64,000 bases of DNA from JBDWFY01 sp965275915. GTDB lineage: Bacteria > Pseudomonadota > Alphaproteobacteria > Rhizobiales > Stappiaceae. This document shows, one piece after another, positions 7,947 through 16,318 of this stretch (position 1 is the first letter of the stretch; each line of letters opens with the position of its first letter). A program made the translations under genes and the position numbers. The DNA is taken from positions 310,001-374,000 of the forward strand of contig CBDHYI010000005.1 of NCBI GenBank assembly GCA_965275915.1. The letters run 5' to 3'. Under the pieces are notes generated by a model. It saw nothing but the letters and a program-made list of their open reading frames with translations, did not search any database and had not been told where the DNA came from.

Positions 7947-8624
7947 TCAAGATTCTTTTCGCTGTTCGGCAGTTTCAGGTTGTTCTTTCTCCGTCAAGCC
8001 GGCGACAAAAGCTTCAGCCGCCTTTACGTGAGCCTCATTCAGGCGCTCACCGAATATGACGGTGCCGACAGCCATGAACAATATCCTGATATCAAGGAGA
8101 AAGCTGCGATTTTCCACATACCAGATATCCAAAGCTATTTTTTGAGGATTCGACAGACGCGTTGCGCCATTTACCTGCGCCCATCCGGCCAAACCCGGCC
8201 GAACCTTGCACCGGTGCCGGCCCAATTCGCCGAATTCCGCAATGGTTTCAGGCCAAAGCGGGCGCGGGCCGACGAGTGCCATATCTCCCCGCAAAATCGA
8301 TATCAGTTGCGGCAACTCGTCAAATCGCAATCGTCTGATCAGATTTGTAACGGAGGTGGCCCGATCCGCATCCGGCAGAAGATTTCCCGACGAATCCCTG
8401 AACTCGTGCATCGTACGAAATTTGTAAATCATAAAAGGTGACGTGCCGCGACCGGCGCGAACCTGCTTGAAAAGAATTGGCCGCCCCAGCACCCCCCAGA
8501 CGATCAGCGCCGTAATCGCCATCGGTATGGCGGCGAAACAAAGTGTAATCAGCGCGAAAACGGTCCGGAGCAGATCCTGAAACCCGAAAGAGGAAACAAC
8601 ATTGCTGTCTGCAGAATTGCTCAT
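7947..8624 (-). CDS. Initiating sugar transferase (PglC/WcaJ C-terminal type)
   Basis: The 225-residue form is a small monotopic phosphoglycosyl transferase. It has one N-terminal hydrophobic re-entrant segment (about residues 18-45), then KQVRAGRGTSPFMIYKFRTM, the catalytic Asp-Glu dyad in RFDELPQL (Asp102-Glu103), LVGPRPLWPE, and VRPGLAGWAQVNGAT. It should load the first sugar-1-phosphate onto undecaprenyl phosphate, starting the repeat unit. The size without an N-terminal membrane bundle is that of PglC, which uses a di-N-acetylated bacillosamine donor. I prefer ATG 8624; an ATG at 8729 adds 35 residues with no resemblance to the family. Confidence 0.88.
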   Translation of the reverse strand: MSNSADSNVVSSFGFQDLLRTVFALITLCFAAIPMAITALIVWGVLGRPILFKQVRAGRGTSPFMIYKFRTMHEFRDSSGNLLPDADRATSVTNLIRRLRFDELPQLISILRGDMALVGPRPLWPETIAEFGELGRHRCKVRPGLAGWAQVNGATRLSNPQKIALDIWYVENRSFLLDIRILFMAVGTVIFGERLNEAHVKAAEAFVAGLTEKEQPETAEQRKES

Positions 8625-9261
8625 TCCAGGATTGCTACTCAAGATTAATCGAAAATTGCCGCGATAGCCGAGAAGAGAGCACACTGATATCAATCTATCC
8701 ATGTGTCGCGCAATAGAAGAGGTCATCAAATCCCGCTACGACCGTCTTGAAAGCGTTACGATGCAGAAATACGCCATTTGCCGTCAACCTTGTTTCCGTA
8801 AGGGAAACAAGATGAATAGTCCGTCATTCTCTCGATTTCAAGATGTCCGTCCGGTGAAGACGCTCTGCCGTTGATGCTTTATGGGTGTTGATACCGCTAT
8901 GGACCGCAGCTGCGATTATCCGATCGGCGGCCTGTATGGTCCGGGATCGATGACTTTCGACCTGAAACGGAGGTTCAGTCAGGCGATCTGCATTCCGTTA
9001 ACCAAACATGGACATCGATGCCGTTGTGATGATCTTTTCACAGTCGGCATGCTGATCGAGTACGATCACGAACTCGGTGTCCTGCTGCATCACGTGTTGA
9101 GCCAGCTTTTTTGGGAACGGCTGCAGACCTTTGGCCCACCCCTTTGTTTTCACGCGTATTCTTGTCGTGAAGGCGGTTCAACCTTCACGACAAGAATACG
9201 CTCTAACTCTCCTGAGTGCGGCGTTTCTCCCGGAACTTGTGTTCCGGCTCATTCGCCATCT
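8625..9261. other. Intergenic region between sugar transferase and autotransporter
   Basis: About 640 bases hold no gene I can support. The part next to 8624 is the leader of the sugar transferase and may contain its promoter. The part next to 9261 contains a long perfect palindrome (9154-9201) listed separately. A plus-strand ORF at 8881 runs into the autotransporter gene and looks like a shadow. Confidence 0.45.
9154..9201. repeat. Perfect 20-bp inverted repeat with 8-nt loop
   Basis: The arms 9154-9173 and 9182-9201 are perfect complements (GCGTATTCTTGTCGTGAAGG and its reverse complement) separated by eight bases. The structure lies about 60 bases beyond the autotransporter stop codon. 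There is no T run on either side, so it is not a standard intrinsic terminator. The outer sequence AGAGCGTATTCTTG resembles the termini AGAGCGTATCCTG of the element at 50671, so it could be the collapsed remnant of a similar repeat. Confidence 0.75.
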
Positions 9262-12200
9262 TCAGAACCGCGCCCGGAATCCGGCATTGAAGCCGTGGGT
9301 GGTCGTGCCGTCGCCATACTGGCCATTGTAGGATACGCCGAGAAAGGCGTTGTCCGACAGTTGGGCCTCAAGTCCGAGATCGGCGACAAGCGCATCCTGC
9401 GCGGTCGGCGCACCGGTGATGGTGAAGGGATCGCTGCCGGCCAGCGTGAAGGTCGATGAGGGATCGACATCTCCGAACGCATGGCGCCAGCCGAGCATGC
9501 CGCGGGCCTGGACAGTGTCCATTACCTGTATCGAGGAGCGCACGCCCAGCGTCGTGAAGGTTGTGTTCTGGGTATCGGAGGCGGCCGTCAGTGCGGCGCT
9601 GCCGCCGGTCTCGGTATAGCCGTCCGTATCGAGGCTGATGAAGGAGACACCGGCGAAGGGCTGCAGCATGACATGTTCCAGCCAGACCGTGTGGCCCGCC
9701 TCGGCAAAGAGCTGCCAACTCTGCGCATCGTAGCTTGCGGAGAGCCCCTGACTGACACCGGTAAAGCTGACTGTGCGGGCCGTATCGATGGCATGCCAGT
9801 TATGGATCGCTCCGAAGCTGAGCACGTTCGCCCCGGCCCGGGCGCCGCCATAAAGGCCGAGCGACCAGGTGTCGGCCGAGGCCGTAGACAGGAGCGCATT
9901 CTGCGACACATCGCTCCGGCTGTAACCGCCGAGCACACCGATGCGCCAGTTCTGGGAAATCTCCCGGTCGAGGCCGAACACCACCCCGCCCAGATCATTG
10001 TCCATCTGCGCCGTGTTGGCCGTCGCGTCCCTGTCGCTCCACGACCCGTATCCGGTCATCCAGAAGCCGCTGTTGCCGTCGGCGAGCGATGACAGATTGC
10101 CGAAGGCGGCGGTCGAGGCTTGCAGGCCGCCGGCGGTAAATCCTGCGTTGATCCGTTCGTTGACGGTGTTGACCGTGTTCTGAGCGTTTTCCATCAGCGC
10201 GCCCTTGAGCGAGGCCTGCACTTCGCCGGACAGCGCATCATAGGCGGCCTGCACCTCTTCCGTGCCTGTCAATGCAAGCACCGCCTGCACGATGTCATTG
10301 GTCCCGGGCAGGCTGTCGAGGCCGTTACAGCCGACGGCCTTCTGGTTGGCCGTTCCGGCAAAGTCGCAGAAATCGGCGACGACGGTGGAGAACAGATAGT
10401 AGTTTTTGGAATCATATTCGAGGCTGTAATCGACAAACACCGTGTCTTCCACGGTCAACGGATTGTTGACCGTGAGGACGACACCGGCGCTCAGAATGAT
10501 ATACTCCCGGCCGTCCACTGGCTTTCCCCGGACAACGACTGTGCCGCCATCGACGGTCACTTCACCCGTAACGTTGAGCCGGTCAGCGGTTGCCCCGTCC
10601 ACATCCACCTGGAAGGTGCCGGACACCTGATGCAGATCGCCGGTCAGAACGGTGATCGGGACGATGTCCTCACCTCCCGGCGAAAGAGTGCCTTCATTGG
10701 TAAGCAAGCCGCCGCCGAGATTGATAATCGGGCCGGCGTTGAACAGCCCGGTCTCCATGTTGTTGAAAGCGTTGGTCCCGCCTCCGAGATCGACGTTGCC
10801 GGTCACCGTGCCCTCGTTGTTGACCGTGTCGTCGCCATCGCCGGCTCTGATGGCGTTGGCGCCGAGCGTGGTGACCGCGGCATCGGCAAACACATTCACG
10901 ATGCCGGTATTCGCAACCCCCGTGCCTAGGCCCGTTGGAGGGGTCAGATCGATACCATTGCCCTCGCCGCTGCCGCCCTGCACCACGCCACCATAGAGAT
11001 TGACGGTCACGTCCGAGGACGCATCACCAGTAAAAGCCCGGATACCTGAGGATTCTGCGCCTTTCGCGATCACATCTGCCCAATTGTCGATAGTGATCGG
11101 AGCATCGGTCCCGACGGTCGATGCATAAATTCCCATAACATCATCGCGCAGCGTGGTGATCTCACCCTCATTGGTAATTTTAATGCCGCCACCATCGCCA
11201 CTACTCTCCGCAAAAATACCGCTCGCACGTGGAAGGACTGCCAGGCCGACGTATTGCCCTCCCTCGATGGTGATTGTTCCGGAGTTGGTCAGGTCGATAG
11301 AATTCCCGCTTGCCGACAGCTTACCTTCCGCAGTTAGGTAGATGCCGACGGAAGAGGCACCCTGAGTCTTGATCGGGCCGCTGTTAATGATCGTGATTGG
11401 GCTGTCTTCTTGAAAACTGGCTGCCCGGATGCCGAACCCGGCATCGCCGCTGGTTGTGATCGCACCCTCGTTGGCCAGGCGGATCGGCATACTCGTCGCA
11501 GTCGTCACCTCACCTGTTGTCAGGCGGATGCCGAAGGCAGAATCTCCCGTAGTGGTGATTGTGTTGTAGTTTCTGACGGTGAGCGAGCTGTCGCTGTTCG
11601 TAGCCGCGCCATACAAGCCAACGGCTTCTTCGCCCGAGGTAGTGATCGCCCCATGATTGGTAATCTCAACCGAACTTCTGATTGCCTGGGTCTGCACCCA
11701 AATCCCGATTGCCTCATCGCCGGTAGTTGTGACCGCTCCCTCGTTGGTCAGGGTGATCGGCATATCCGTCATGCCATCTCCCTTGGATTCCAGGCTGATG
11801 CCGTAGGCATAAGCTCCCCCGGTGACGATGGTGTTGTAGTTTCTGACAGTGATCCCGCTGTCGCTGCTCAAACTCTGGGCAAATATGCCAAGGGCGTCTT
11901 CGCCCGAGGTGGTGATCGCCGCCCAATTGGTGAGGTCGACCGGACTGCCGGCTCCCTGGGTCTGCAACCAGATCCCGGGTGCCTCAACGCCCGAAGTGGT
12001 GATCGCCGCCCAGTTGATGAGGTCGATCGGACTGCCGGCTCCCCGGGTCTGCAACCAGATCCCGGATGCATCGACGTCCGAAGTTGTGATCGCCGCCCAA
12101 TTGGTAAGGTCGATCGGACTGTCGGCTCCCCGGGTCTGCAACCGGATCCCGGATGCATCCTCGGTTACGGTGATGATCTCAAAGCCTTGGCCAACGAAAA

Positions 12201-12633
12201 CGGTCAGCGGGTTGTTGATGCTCTCCGTATTAGCAAAAATGCCGTCTACGCCGGGTAACAACGGTCTGATAGCACCGTCAATATCGAACACATTGATGGT
12301 GTCGACCGGCGGCGCGAAGAAATCGACTCCGTCGGTGATTCCATCGAGCACGGCTGGGTCGGAGCCGGTACAATCGACGACCGTGGTGCCGGTGGTCACG
12401 CATTGCGCGTGCGCCGAACCGTCCGGCCAGGTCAGCGCAGTGGTTATCAAAAGCATTGTGAGAACGCCTGGGAGGAAAAAACCGGAAAGCTGCCGGTGCT
12501 TCCCGGCGGTATCGGCAGAACCGCCACCTTCGACTACGATGGCCTCCCGGTCAGATCGAAACCGGCCGAAACCGCCGGACTGGACGTCTGTGAGGTTCCC
12601 CGGATCCTCGGCGGTGAGCACTTGCTGTTTCAT
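9262..12633 (-). CDS. Autotransporter (type Va) with tandem-repeat passenger
   Basis: The 1123-residue protein has an extended N-terminal region with a signal segment (LPGVLTMLLITTALTWPDGSAHA), a long beta-helical passenger, and a C-terminal autotransporter barrel of about 275 residues that ends in an aromatic residue (GFRARF). The passenger is built from repeats of the form AITTSG-x-GIWLQT, strictly periodic near the N terminus (29-residue units) and more diverged later. The barrel begins near SGFWMTGYGSW. The passenger would be displayed on or released from the outer membrane. Nothing identifies a catalytic activity; an adhesin or structural surface role is the best guess. It lies within, but may be transcribed apart from, the polysaccharide genes. 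Confidence 0.9.
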   Translation of the reverse strand: MKQQVLTAEDPGNLTDVQSGGFGRFRSDREAIVVEGGGSADTAGKHRQLSGFFLPGVLTMLLITTALTWPDGSAHAQCVTTGTTVVDCTGSDPAVLDGITDGVDFFAPPVDTINVFDIDGAIRPLLPGVDGIFANTESINNPLTVFVGQGFEIITVTEDASGIRLQTRGADSPIDLTNWAAITTSDVDASGIWLQTRGAGSPIDLINWAAITTSGVEAPGIWLQTQGAGSPVDLTNWAAITTSGEDALGIFAQSLSSDSGITVRNYNTIVTGGAYAYGISLESKGDGMTDMPITLTNEGAVTTTGDEAIGIWVQTQAIRSSVEITNHGAITTSGEEAVGLYGAATNSDSSLTVRNYNTITTTGDSAFGIRLTTGEVTTATSMPIRLANEGAITTSGDAGFGIRAASFQEDSPITIINSGPIKTQGASSVGIYLTAEGKLSASGNSIDLTNSGTITIEGGQYVGLAVLPRASGIFAESSGDGGGIKITNEGEITTLRDDVMGIYASTVGTDAPITIDNWADVIAKGAESSGIRAFTGDASSDVTVNLYGGVVQGGSGEGNGIDLTPPTGLGTGVANTGIVNVFADAAVTTLGANAIRAGDGDDTVNNEGTVTGNVDLGGGTNAFNNMETGLFNAGPIINLGGGLLTNEGTLSPGGEDIVPITVLTGDLHQVSGTFQVDVDGATADRLNVTGEVTVDGGTVVVRGKPVDGREYIILSAGVVLTVNNPLTVEDTVFVDYSLEYDSKNYYLFSTVVADFCDFAGTANQKAVGCNGLDSLPGTNDIVQAVLALTGTEEVQAAYDALSGEVQASLKGALMENAQNTVNTVNERINAGFTAGGLQASTAAFGNLSSLADGNSGFWMTGYGSWSDRDATANTAQMDNDLGGVVFGLDREISQNWRIGVLGGYSRSDVSQNALLSTASADTWSLGLYGGARAGANVLSFGAIHNWHAIDTARTVSFTGVSQGLSASYDAQSWQLFAEAGHTVWLEHVMLQPFAGVSFISLDTDGYTETGGSAALTAASDTQNTTFTTLGVRSSIQVMDTVQARGMLGWRHAFGDVDPSSTFTLAGSDPFTITGAPTAQDALVADLGLEAQLSDNAFLGVSYNGQYGDGTTTHGFNAGFRARF
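11915..12175 (-). repeat. Three tandem 87-bp repeats in the autotransporter passenger
   Basis: Units begin at 11915, 12002 and 12089, exactly 87 bases apart, and are near-identical at DNA level. Each encodes a 29-residue beta-helix rung set with the pattern SPxDLxNWAAITTSxxxxxGIWLQT. The spacing is a multiple of three, so changes in copy number would keep the frame. Confidence 0.9.
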
Positions 12634-13218
12634 AAAAATACTTCCACCGCGCCGCGGTCCCCTCGTTCAGGTGTCCGGATTTTCAAGGGGGACAGGCCTG
12701 GCAGGCCAGGTGTACTCAACCGTTAGAACAGCGAACGGCGCGACAGTGTCAGCCGCGCTCGGACAGCCGAACGCACCCTGGACCACGGGCCGCCACCCGG
12801 CCTTCAGAGGCAGGATGCCATCGTTCTTCAAACCGGTTGAGACGTCCCCTCAAGTAAAGCCTAGAATTGCATCATCTATACATCCGATGATCGTCATAGA
12901 CAACGGCTGCAACCTTAGGGGTTGTACTTGCGAATATTACTGTTGCGGTTATGCATCACCCATTCGGGTTATAAGGTCGCGGTTCACATGCCCCGCGCCG
13001 GTTACAGGCGCCGAGCCATTCACAGCAATGCCCGAGACGGAGAACAGATGCGCTGTCAGGCCACCGCGACTTGCCGTGCCCTGTCAGGGATATGATCCTG
13101 ATCTCATTCGGATTATTGCCAGGAGGGTGGAGACGCCCGCATGAACGAACGCCGGCGTCCTCGTCAACGGCATATCGCCCATGCCGATCGCAACGGGAAA
13201 CATGAGCCCGAACGAGAA
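12634..13218. other. Intergenic region upstream of the autotransporter
   Basis: These 585 bases lie between the autotransporter start (read leftward) and the end of the second SGNH gene. An AT-rich stretch around 12880-12960 is the likely location of the autotransporter promoter and long leader. I see no ORF with family features; plus-strand ORFs here are extensions of shadows. No terminator was recognised beyond the SGNH stop codon. Confidence 0.4.
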
Positions 13219-14505
13219 CTACTGCGCCACCCCTATGCCGCCGGCACGCACTTTCGCACCGTCAGCCGGAAGCGCTGCGGCACCGGCGGAATTCGCTGAA
13301 TTCTCCGCGATTTGTTTGCGGATCATCGCTTCAACAACCGGCAGCATACGATCGGCCACGAGATAGGACCCACGCGGTGAGAGATGCGTGTAATCAATAT
13401 AAAGTTCGGCAGAACTCTCCGATGAACTGGCTATTTCCCCGATCTCGGTAAACGGTATTCCGGACGCGGAGAAGAGGTCTGCCAGGTGCTTCCGCGTCTC
13501 AATCATTATCGTCTCGCGGTCCTTGCCATACCATTTCCGGGTCGTTTCGGCGATGTCCTGGTCGTGCTTACTCAACAAAGACATATCCTCGAAAACAATC
13601 TCCGGCTGAAGAAACACATGATATGTGAAGCCATGATAGTCGCCCAGTGCTTCGATGAGCTTATAGTTCCGCAAGAAACCGATCTTCGCCGTCTCAGCGA
13701 CCTCGTTTGCGAAATCCTTTTGAAGGGCGGTCTTGTCGCCCGAAATATTATAGGGCTGCGCCTCGAACTTCGATGACATCATCTGCGCCGCTTTCTCAAG
13801 CAGCTTGAAGAAATAGCTGTGCTGAGCGAGGGACCGCATGCCCAGATAGGCCGAAAAAAACGGACGCCGGTCATTCAGGGCGTCAACCATGTTAAATGAC
13901 GAATATCCGTATTCGGTGATCGGATTTTTGACGCCGACATTGTAGAAATCATTGTGCCCGTCAACGAACAGGATGATGTCCGGATCGTATTCGTGCAACG
14001 TCTCATAGATATAGAGGACATGCTGGAACGTATGATACGCCGTCACTCCGGCATTGATGACCTCGATTTTCGGCGCGTCCGGATCACTCGAAAATACGTC
14101 ATTCAGCTTTTCTTCCAGAAAGTGCGGAATGGTCTCGTCGTTAAACAGACTTCGATGAGTGGGATATATGCCGCTCGCCAATGTGCCGATGCCGTAGAGC
14201 GCCGATCCTCCGAGAACCAGGACCCTGAAAACATCGTCGGGCTTCTCCTGGCTGACAAGCGTATCCCGGCGAAACCCTTGCTGGGAGTGAATGAGCCTGT
14301 CTTCCGTATCGCCGTGGCGCCTGTAGCTCGGATTAAGCTGATGTCCGCGAATGGAAGAATAGAGATGACGTTCCGCTTTGTTCCCAAGGTCGCTGTCAAA
14401 CATGTGCACAACGACGAAATAAGAAAATCCTTCAAATATGATCACCAGGAACCCGACATATAAAACCACGAAAAAAAAGCGTCTCAAATGTCTGCCAATT
14501 GCCAT
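13219..14505 (-). CDS. Membrane-anchored SGNH-like protein, second copy
   Basis: The 428-residue product starts with a basic stretch and one transmembrane helix (RRFFFVVLYVGFLVIIFEGF), then an SGNH-type domain: nucleophile Ser in VLGGSALYGIG, Asn in VDGHNDFY, and the C-terminal Asp-His pair in YIDYTHLSPRGSYLVAD. It resembles the protein at 5298 in layout but is diverged, with a larger insertion in the middle. It should act in the periplasm on acyl groups of the glycan or its lipid carrier. ATG 14505 is preferred because TTGGAG lies just upstream; an ATG at 14550 adds 15 residues. The C-terminal tail is Ala-rich. Confidence 0.77.
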   Translation of the reverse strand: MAIGRHLRRFFFVVLYVGFLVIIFEGFSYFVVVHMFDSDLGNKAERHLYSSIRGHQLNPSYRRHGDTEDRLIHSQQGFRRDTLVSQEKPDDVFRVLVLGGSALYGIGTLASGIYPTHRSLFNDETIPHFLEEKLNDVFSSDPDAPKIEVINAGVTAYHTFQHVLYIYETLHEYDPDIILFVDGHNDFYNVGVKNPITEYGYSSFNMVDALNDRRPFFSAYLGMRSLAQHSYFFKLLEKAAQMMSSKFEAQPYNISGDKTALQKDFANEVAETAKIGFLRNYKLIEALGDYHGFTYHVFLQPEIVFEDMSLLSKHDQDIAETTRKWYGKDRETIMIETRKHLADLFSASGIPFTEIGEIASSSESSAELYIDYTHLSPRGSYLVADRMLPVVEAMIRKQIAENSANSAGAAALPADGAKVRAGGIGVAQ

Positions 14506-14812
14506 TTTATGCTCCAACCAACTCACCTGGCCTGTTAATTCAGCAATCAAAATAGTCCAGCCGGCGACAATCGCCGCAGGATGAAACCATTCGTTCTTCC
14601 AGTATTGGCCTCGCTGTTCGCTAATTATTGAACGGAAATTACATATCGTCGAGCGGGCATACTATTGTCGGTTAATTTCGACCTTTGAAATACCAGGAAA
14701 ACTCATCCCAATACAGCAACTTAGAGTGTTCAGATCAAGTAGCGCAGCAATAGGCAAACTTCTCTCACCATGTCAACCGGGATGCGATGGAGGCGGTAGT
14801 AAATCTCTGAGC

Positions 14813-15874
14813 CTAAGAGCTCTGCCGCCATGACGTTTCACTTTTGAGGGCCAGCCACTGGCAGGCACCGATCACGAACAGCGGTGCGGAAAACATCGCG
14901 ATACGACCGACGTTATATTGCACGTCAAGCGCGGATGAAATCGCCACCAGTCCCCAGATCAAACCGATGTCAGAAATCGCGACGAACCTCCTGTCACCGG
15001 GAACCAGCATCCCCACCCCCCAAAGGCAGCTCAAAAGGAGTGGTGGCCACAGAACAAGGTAAAGTCCTTTGGCGCTCGTCAACTGTTCCAATGTTGCCAA
15101 AATAGCAGACACATATGTGGTGGGGTCTTTCTGATTGGCAGCGCCGGGGAATGGAAATGTCGCAATAATGACAAAGAAAGCTGACAGTACGATCAACGAA
15201 ATTATTGTCATAACCACATATTTCGGGTGACTTTTGTAATAGAACAAAGAACGAAGACCAACAAATATTGTCGAAATCAAAGCAACTTTTTCATTCAATA
15301 AAGTGCCTATCGCAACGGCACACAAGAACATAATAATCCGCTGTTCTGCGACCGCTATGAGCATGATCACGACCGGAAAAATCGTCATTCCATCAACATT
15401 GGCGAGAGACAGATAATTTCCCAAAATGACCAAAACCAAACAGCAAATAAACGCGCCTTCCCAACTAAAGCCCATTCGCAGTCTGGTATAGACAAAGAAT
15501 ATAATTCCGGACAGAAAAACAAAGAAAACATTCGCTGCGCAGAGCGCCTGAAGAGCTCTGGCATACTCGTCGGTATACGAAATAAGGTCTTTGGCCGCTC
15601 CACCGCCGGTAAGAGGAATCTGGGGCAAAAAATAAAACGGGCTGGCTAAAACGACGGACCCGTACCTGTAAACAAACGGACTCGGTGGAACATCCCCACC
15701 CGGCTCTCCCAGGATAAACAGTAAATATCTGGCATAATCATCGTACGGGACCACTTTGAAATAGGCTATTCTGTAAACATCAAAAAACATTGGGAATGCA
15801 TACGCCAGTAATATGAGAAAAAGCGTGATCTGTACTAATTTTTCACTACCACCTGTCGAAACACTCCCCTTCAT
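14813..15874 (-). CDS. Polytopic membrane protein of unknown function
   Basis: The 353-residue protein has about nine hydrophobic segments and a first periplasmic loop with the acidic motif VPYDDYARYLLF. An acidic pair early in the first large loop is seen in GT-C type glycosyltransferases, which use lipid-phosphate sugar donors, but the similarity here is only in general layout. Its place between an SGNH gene and the Wzc-like kinase in an AT-rich stretch suggests a role in polysaccharide assembly, for instance as a transferase or a transport partner. I do not recognise the family. Confidence 0.75.
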   Translation of the reverse strand: MKGSVSTGGSEKLVQITLFLILLAYAFPMFFDVYRIAYFKVVPYDDYARYLLFILGEPGGDVPPSPFVYRYGSVVLASPFYFLPQIPLTGGGAAKDLISYTDEYARALQALCAANVFFVFLSGIIFFVYTRLRMGFSWEGAFICCLVLVILGNYLSLANVDGMTIFPVVIMLIAVAEQRIIMFLCAVAIGTLLNEKVALISTIFVGLRSLFYYKSHPKYVVMTIISLIVLSAFFVIIATFPFPGAANQKDPTTYVSAILATLEQLTSAKGLYLVLWPPLLLSCLWGVGMLVPGDRRFVAISDIGLIWGLVAISSALDVQYNVGRIAMFSAPLFVIGACQWLALKSETSWRQSS

Positions 15875-16318
15875 ACTCGTCCTTTCTTGGCAAAATTCAC
15901 CGGGATTTATTTTGTTTCTTTAAAATGAGCAGACATACGGATCTCGGGGAAAGTCAAATTCAAAAATAAAGATTCTGTCAAGGTCCGAACCAACGATGAG
16001 ACCATCTTTAAATCAGCCGTTTTGAATTCAGAATGATGCAACCTAAGCTTTTGATTATAAATATAAAAGAATTACATGCACGTGCGTGTTTTCATGAACT
16101 GTGGAGAAGATCATTGCGGGTTTTCTCTTAGCACGGAGGTGGTCTGGAAATTGGTAAAACTGTCTGCTTGATTGTCTTCTTAAGCTCCTTTCCGTGCTGT
16201 TTCCGGAAAGGAGGCGACCCCATCGGACACTCATCGACATCAAAGAAGGCAGGATTGCTTAACGCGACCGGCAGGATCGCGCAGCCATCATGCACATGCA
16301 ACAGAGCGGTTGATAAAG
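15875..16318. other. AT-rich intergenic region with a hairpin
   Basis: The 444 bases between the membrane protein start and the tyrosine kinase stop (both leftward genes) contain no supportable ORF. Base composition is AT-rich, and a perfect 10-bp hairpin lies at 16185-16213. The promoter of the membrane protein gene probably lies near 15880-16080. Confidence 0.4.
16185..16213. other. Perfect 10-bp stem-loop downstream of the tyrosine kinase gene
   Basis: CTCCTTTCCG at 16185-16194 pairs with CGGAAAGGAG at 16204-16213 around a nine-base loop. It lies about 105 bases past the kinase stop codon. Neither side has a T run, so it may be an mRNA end-protecting hairpin and not an intrinsic terminator. 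Confidence 0.5.

Noticed and set aside
8881..9459. 192-codon plus-strand ORF
   Set aside because: It runs into the 3' end of the autotransporter gene on the other strand and its translation shows no family resemblance.
11915..12175. Possible CRISPR-like array
   Set aside because: The units are contiguous 87-bp coding repeats without spacers.
11849..13144. 431-codon plus-strand ORF antisense to the autotransporter
   Set aside because: Its repeats mirror those of the autotransporter passenger on the other strand, and the composition is that of a shadow frame.
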